Positions 6,549 through 8,861 of a stretch of 8,861 nucleotides of DNA are shown in pieces. Location of the stretch: contig JASHSZ010000190.1 in NCBI GenBank assembly GCA_030040815.1, forward strand, positions 1 through 8,861, given 5' to 3'. The position numbers were made by a program, and so were the translations under genes. Source of the DNA: Streptosporangiaceae bacterium (GTDB lineage: Bacteria; Actinomycetota; Actinomycetes; Streptosporangiales; Streptosporangiaceae). Numbering within the stretch: position 1 is the stretch's first letter; every line of letters starts with the position of its first letter. A model generated the notes under the pieces. The model saw only the letters and a program-made list of their open reading frames with translations. It did not search any database and was not told where the DNA came from.

Positions 6549-6938
6549 ATGGCACATCCGAATGCAGAAGTGGTGCAGGCCGTGTACGCGGCAATCCGCA
6601 GCGGCGACTGGGCCGAGTTCCGAAACTACGTCGACCCCGATGTCGTCCTGCACGTCCCGGGGAGAAAGGGTTTGGCAGGCGACTACAAGGGCGCGGACAA
6701 GATCATTGAGCTGTGGACCAGCCTCGCCGAGCTCACCGGGGGCACGCTCCGCCTGGAGGCGCGCGACCTGCTGGCCAGCGATGACCACGTCGTCGCGCTC
6801 ATCACCGAGCACGCCGAGCGCAACGGGCGGAGCCTGGATGACAACGTGGTCCAGATCAGCCAGGTCAAGAACGGGAAGGTAACAGAGGTCTGGAACGTGT
6901 ACACCGACCTATACGCGCACGACGAATTCCTGGCGTGA
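6549..6938 (+). CDS. SnoaL-like / NTF2-like superfamily protein (129 aa)
   Basis: The protein has a single compact alpha+beta cone-fold domain of the SnoaL/ketosteroid-isomerase-like superfamily. The opening helix pair NAEVVQAVYAAIRSGDWAEF (5-24) leads into YVDPDVVLHVPG (27-38), then GDYKGADKIIELWTSL (44-59). The final strands are HVVALITEHAERNG (80-93) and KVTEVWNVYTDLYAHDEFL (110-128). This helix-strand order and the length of about 130 fit the superfamily well. Members range from polyketide cyclases and isomerases to non-catalytic ligand-binding proteins. No catalytic residues can be assigned, so no reaction is claimed. Nothing next to it suggests a polyketide cluster. A strong Shine-Dalgarno (AGAAGGG) sets the start, and a strong stem-loop follows the stop. 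Confidence 0.87.
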   Translation: MAHPNAEVVQAVYAAIRSGDWAEFRNYVDPDVVLHVPGRKGLAGDYKGADKIIELWTSLAELTGGTLRLEARDLLASDDHVVALITEHAERNGRSLDDNVVQISQVKNGKVTEVWNVYTDLYAHDEFLA

Positions 6939-6968
6939 CCTGCCGTCGGCGTCGCCGTGAGACGTCAT

Positions 6969-6997
6969 CCGCGGCGAGCCGCGTCCGCTCGCCGTGG
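6969..6997 (+). terminator. Strong stem-loop after the SnoaL-like gene
   Basis: CCGCGGCGAGC (6969-6979) pairs with GCTCGCCGTGG (6987-6997) over 11 positions with one G-T wobble and a 7-base loop. Flanking GACGTC copies (6961-6966 and 6997-7002) could extend the stem with a small bulge. It begins 30 bases after the stop at 6936-6938. No T-run follows, as usual for such genomes. Confidence 0.65.
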
Positions 6998-7205
6998 ACG
7001 TCGTTATGAACATCCGCCTTCTGCGGGAAGCAGTCGCGATCAGGTCGCGCCCATGTGGGCCGCCGTACCCGGTCAGGTCGAGAAATGAGCGCGTCGCAGC
7101 GGAGATTGTCCATCCGGAGTCGGCCCGTTCGTTGTCGCAGCAGAGCACTGACGTCTTGATGGGGACATGATGAGCCTGTCTGCGACGCGAGCGAAGGAGC
7201 ACCGC
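6998..7205. other. Intergenic region and leader of the SRPBCC gene
   Basis: About 200 bases without a credible gene in any frame; the open frames here give Arg/Ser-rich peptides. A third GACGTC occurs at 7150-7155. The ribosome binding site GAAGGAG (7193-7199) lies 6 bases before the ATG at 7206 and decides that start over the in-frame ATGs at 7167 and 7170. A promoter is expected here but none is clear. Confidence 0.4.
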
Positions 7206-7727
7206 ATGACGAGCGAGGCACGTGGGGCCGTCCGAATCCTGGGCAGCCTGGGATCGGCAGATGGCAAGGGCGTGGTGTGGTTGCAGGACCGCCTGGACGC
7301 CGATATCGACGACGTATGGTCGGCGCTCACCGATCCCGCGCGGCTGGCACGCTGGTACGGCGAGGTAACGGGCGACCTGCGACTCGGTGGCGAGTACCGG
7401 GCACGGGTGTTTGCTAGCGGATGGGAAGGCACCGGGCGGGTGGAAGCGTGCGAGCCCCCGAGGCGGCTGGTAGTGACGGGCAGGGACCCTGACGAGCCAC
7501 ACGAGGAACACACCGAGGTCGCGCTGACCGGCGAGGGCGACCAGACCATCCTGATCTTCGAGCAGCGGGGCATGTCCCTGGACTACGTCGCCGGCTACGG
7601 GGCGGGGAACCAGGTCCATCTCGAGGACCTCGCCGCTTACCTCGCCGGACGGGGGCGCTGCGACGCGGGCGGGCGGATGGACGAGCTTATTCCCGCCTAC
7701 GCGGAACTGGCTGCGGACCTCGGCTGA
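7206..7727 (+). CDS. SRPBCC / AHSA1-like (START-superfamily) domain protein (173 aa)
   Basis: The AHSA1-type helix-grip motif is clear: VVWLQDRLDADIDDVWSALT (23-42), DPARLARWYGEV (43-54), then DLRLGGEYRARV (57-68). After these come GRVEACEPPRRLVVTG (77-92), the strand pair HTEVALTGEGDQTILIFEQRG (102-122), and a C-terminal helix with LAAYLAG and MDELIPAYAEL. The fold encloses a hydrophobic ligand cavity. Actinobacterial members are often stress-linked, toxin-antitoxin-like or ArsR-paired proteins of unknown ligand. No ArsR regulator is adjacent here. The start at 7206 is set by its good Shine-Dalgarno; starts at 7167 or 7170 would add 12-13 residues. It converges on the DUF574 methyltransferase with a 43-base gap. 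Confidence 0.88.
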   Translation: MTSEARGAVRILGSLGSADGKGVVWLQDRLDADIDDVWSALTDPARLARWYGEVTGDLRLGGEYRARVFASGWEGTGRVEACEPPRRLVVTGRDPDEPHEEHTEVALTGEGDQTILIFEQRGMSLDYVAGYGAGNQVHLEDLAAYLAGRGRCDAGGRMDELIPAYAELAADLG

Positions 7728-7748
7728 GGGCTGACCGGCGGACAGCCG
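7721..7748. terminator. Small stem-loop between convergent genes
   Basis: CGGCTG (7721-7726) pairs with CAGCCG (7743-7748), with an alternative GGCTG at 7729-7733 pairing with the same right arm. It overlaps the stop of the SRPBCC gene and lies in the gap before the stop of the opposing gene, so it could serve both. The short stem makes the call tentative. Confidence 0.3.
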
Positions 7749-7770
7749 CATCCGCTTGCGCCGGGCGCGG

Positions 7771-8601
7771 TCACGGCTTACGGCCAACACCCACCCAAAG
7801 TGCCGCCGGTCCTAGGTCCGTCGCAGCGTCGGGCCGCCATTCGGAGACGTTGACCAGTCCCGGCTCAACGAGTTCCAGCCCGGCGAAGAAGCGCCCGACC
7901 TGATCCCGGTCGCGAGTGGTGACCTTCTCCGCAACGAGGTCATTGAGCCGCGCGACCATCGCGGTGACCCGGTCCTGCTGAACGTCGGACGTCGGGTGTG
8001 ACAGCACCAGGTAGCTGCCAGGCGGGACCTTCGCGAGCAGGTCGGCCACGATCCTGTACGGTTCGTCATGGTCACCGAGCAGCTGCAAGACCGCAAGCAG
8101 CATGATTGCAACCGGCCGCGAGAAGTCTAGCGTCTGCGCGGCACGCGCCAGGATCGGGCCGGGCTCTCTCAGGTCGGCGTCAAGGTAGTCAGTCACTCCC
8201 TCGGGCGAGCTGGTGAGTAACGCCCGCGCGTGCGCGAGCACCACCGGGTCGTTGTCCACGTAGACGATGCGGCTCTGCGGCGCCAGCGACTGGGCGACCT
8301 CATGGGTATTGTCAGAGGTCGGAATGCCCGTGCCGATGTCGAGGAACTGCCGGACTCCACCTTCGGTCGCCAGGAAGCGGACCGCCCGGCGCAGGAACGC
8401 GCGGTTAGCTCGCGCCGACGCCACGATGCCGGGGAACTCCGCGATAGTCCGATCTCCTGCGGCGCGGTCGGCCGCGTAGTTTTCCTTGCCTCCCAGCCAG
8501 TAGTTGTACACGCGGGCGATGTGCGCGACGGAGGAGTCAAACGTCGGAGCTTCCGCCTTCTCCACCGTTGCGGCCGTTTGCTGCGATGTCTCCCCGGCCA
8601 T
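7771..8601 (-). CDS. SAV2177/DUF574-family S-adenosyl methyltransferase (276 aa)
   Basis: The family signature SSVAHIARVYNYWLGGKENY (23-42) is followed by ADRAAGDRTI. SAM-binding motif I is QFLDIGTGIPTSDNTHEVAQ (85-104). RIVYVDNDPVVLAHARALL (111-129) carries the ribose-binding acidic residues, and TDYLDADLREP (137-147) follows. The late strand PPGSYLVLSHPTSD (193-206) and the C-terminal LWVGVGRK complete the domain. Length fits the family at about 270. The biochemical substrate is unknown for nearly all members, though the fold is a class I methyltransferase. The family usually has VLHF after strand 4; here it reads VLQLLGD, so the His is Gln173. I chose ATG at 8599-8601 because GAAGGG (8608-8613) lies 6 bases upstream; an in-frame ATG at 8673 adds 24 unconvincing residues. 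Confidence 0.9.
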   Translation of the reverse strand: MAGETSQQTAATVEKAEAPTFDSSVAHIARVYNYWLGGKENYAADRAAGDRTIAEFPGIVASARANRAFLRRAVRFLATEGGVRQFLDIGTGIPTSDNTHEVAQSLAPQSRIVYVDNDPVVLAHARALLTSSPEGVTDYLDADLREPGPILARAAQTLDFSRPVAIMLLAVLQLLGDHDEPYRIVADLLAKVPPGSYLVLSHPTSDVQQDRVTAMVARLNDLVAEKVTTRDRDQVGRFFAGLELVEPGLVNVSEWRPDAATDLGPAALWVGVGRKP

Positions 8602-8861
8602 TTCCAGCCCTTCGTGATGACCTCTCGGAATAGCCAGCTGCGGCGCGGCCGATGTAGGTAGGCGCCACCGCATCGACCATTCTGCCGTGCTGGTGCGGAC
8701 AGGCTCGAACCAGGCCCGCCGGCAGTCCGCAGTTGACTATCAATCGCCTGATGTGCCGCATGTTGAACCGGACTGGCAGACCTGGATGCCCGAGTCGGAT
8801 CGAGTTCGCCGGACTCTCGCCGGCAGTCGCGTCCAGAACATGATCAATCGGGCAACTTGCA
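8602..8861. other. Right-end region with ambiguous coding potential
   Basis: No firm gene is visible. On the plus strand one frame is open from 8621 to the window end. With GTG at 8687 it would give a peptide ending in DRVRRTLAGSRVQNMINRA. On the minus strand a different frame is also open from the window end into the methyltransferase leader. By my count both have only about 70% G/C at third positions, below the confident genes here, so neither is called. Part of this stretch must hold the promoter of the DUF574 gene; the ribosome binding site for that gene is at 8608-8613. Confidence 0.3.

Noticed and set aside
6909..7790. A 293-codon minus-strand frame across the intergenic region and the SRPBCC gene
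   Set aside because: It has no recognisable motifs and lies opposite a clear AHSA1-like domain.
8695..8735. A tRNA-like T-arm (minus strand GGTTCGAGCC followed by ...CACCA)
   Set aside because: The T-stem does not pair properly, and I found no matching acceptor, D-arm or anticodon arm upstream.
1..8861. Search for CRISPR repeats, transposase or integrase genes, or a defence or biosynthetic cluster
   Set aside because: No regular spaced repeats, mobile-element genes or modular enzyme sets are visible; the genes are individually ordinary actinobacterial families.

Overview
The window is a GC-rich stretch (G/C strongly favoured at third codon positions) with an actinobacterial gene set. The clearest lineage marker is a SAV2177/DUF574-type S-adenosyl methyltransferase, a family typical of Streptomyces, Streptosporangiales and relatives. 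The small membrane protein, the GAP-family membrane protein and the Rv2629-like release-factor homologue point the same way. I cannot name the species.

Layout. At positions 1-294 (minus) lies the middle of a DHA2-type MFS drug exporter with no N-terminal half, probably a decayed remnant. A 92-residue single-pass membrane protein (375-653, plus) follows. Next come two strong hairpins (662-699 and 707-770) that lead directly into the ribosome binding site of a GH15 glucoamylase/trehalase-type enzyme (786-2663, plus). A minus-strand block follows: a six-helix GAP/Sap-family protein (2707-3363), an Rv2629-family Vms1/aeRF1-like protein with a GGWSQ loop (3608-4729), a class I methyltransferase (4874-5707) and an lspA-like signal peptidase II (5790-6377). 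Two small plus-strand genes come next: a SnoaL/NTF2-like protein (6549-6938), followed by a good stem-loop, and a SRPBCC/AHSA1-like protein (7206-7727). The DUF574 methyltransferase (7771-8601, minus) ends the annotated genes. The last 260 bases contain no gene I can support firmly.

The genes do not form one pathway. The minus-strand genes are separated by 82-244 bases, so they look like separate transcription units more than a tight operon. A loose stress and metabolic housekeeping theme is possible: intracellular glucan or trehalose turnover, ribosome hibernation or rescue, and lipid/envelope handling by the GAP protein and LspA. That theme is inference only. I see no CRISPR array, integrase, transposase, tRNA or rRNA. 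The items most worth checking are the tandem-hairpin leader of the GH15 gene, the intact-looking GGxxQ-type loop in the Rv2629 homologue, the lspA outside its usual neighbourhood, and the truncated exporter.
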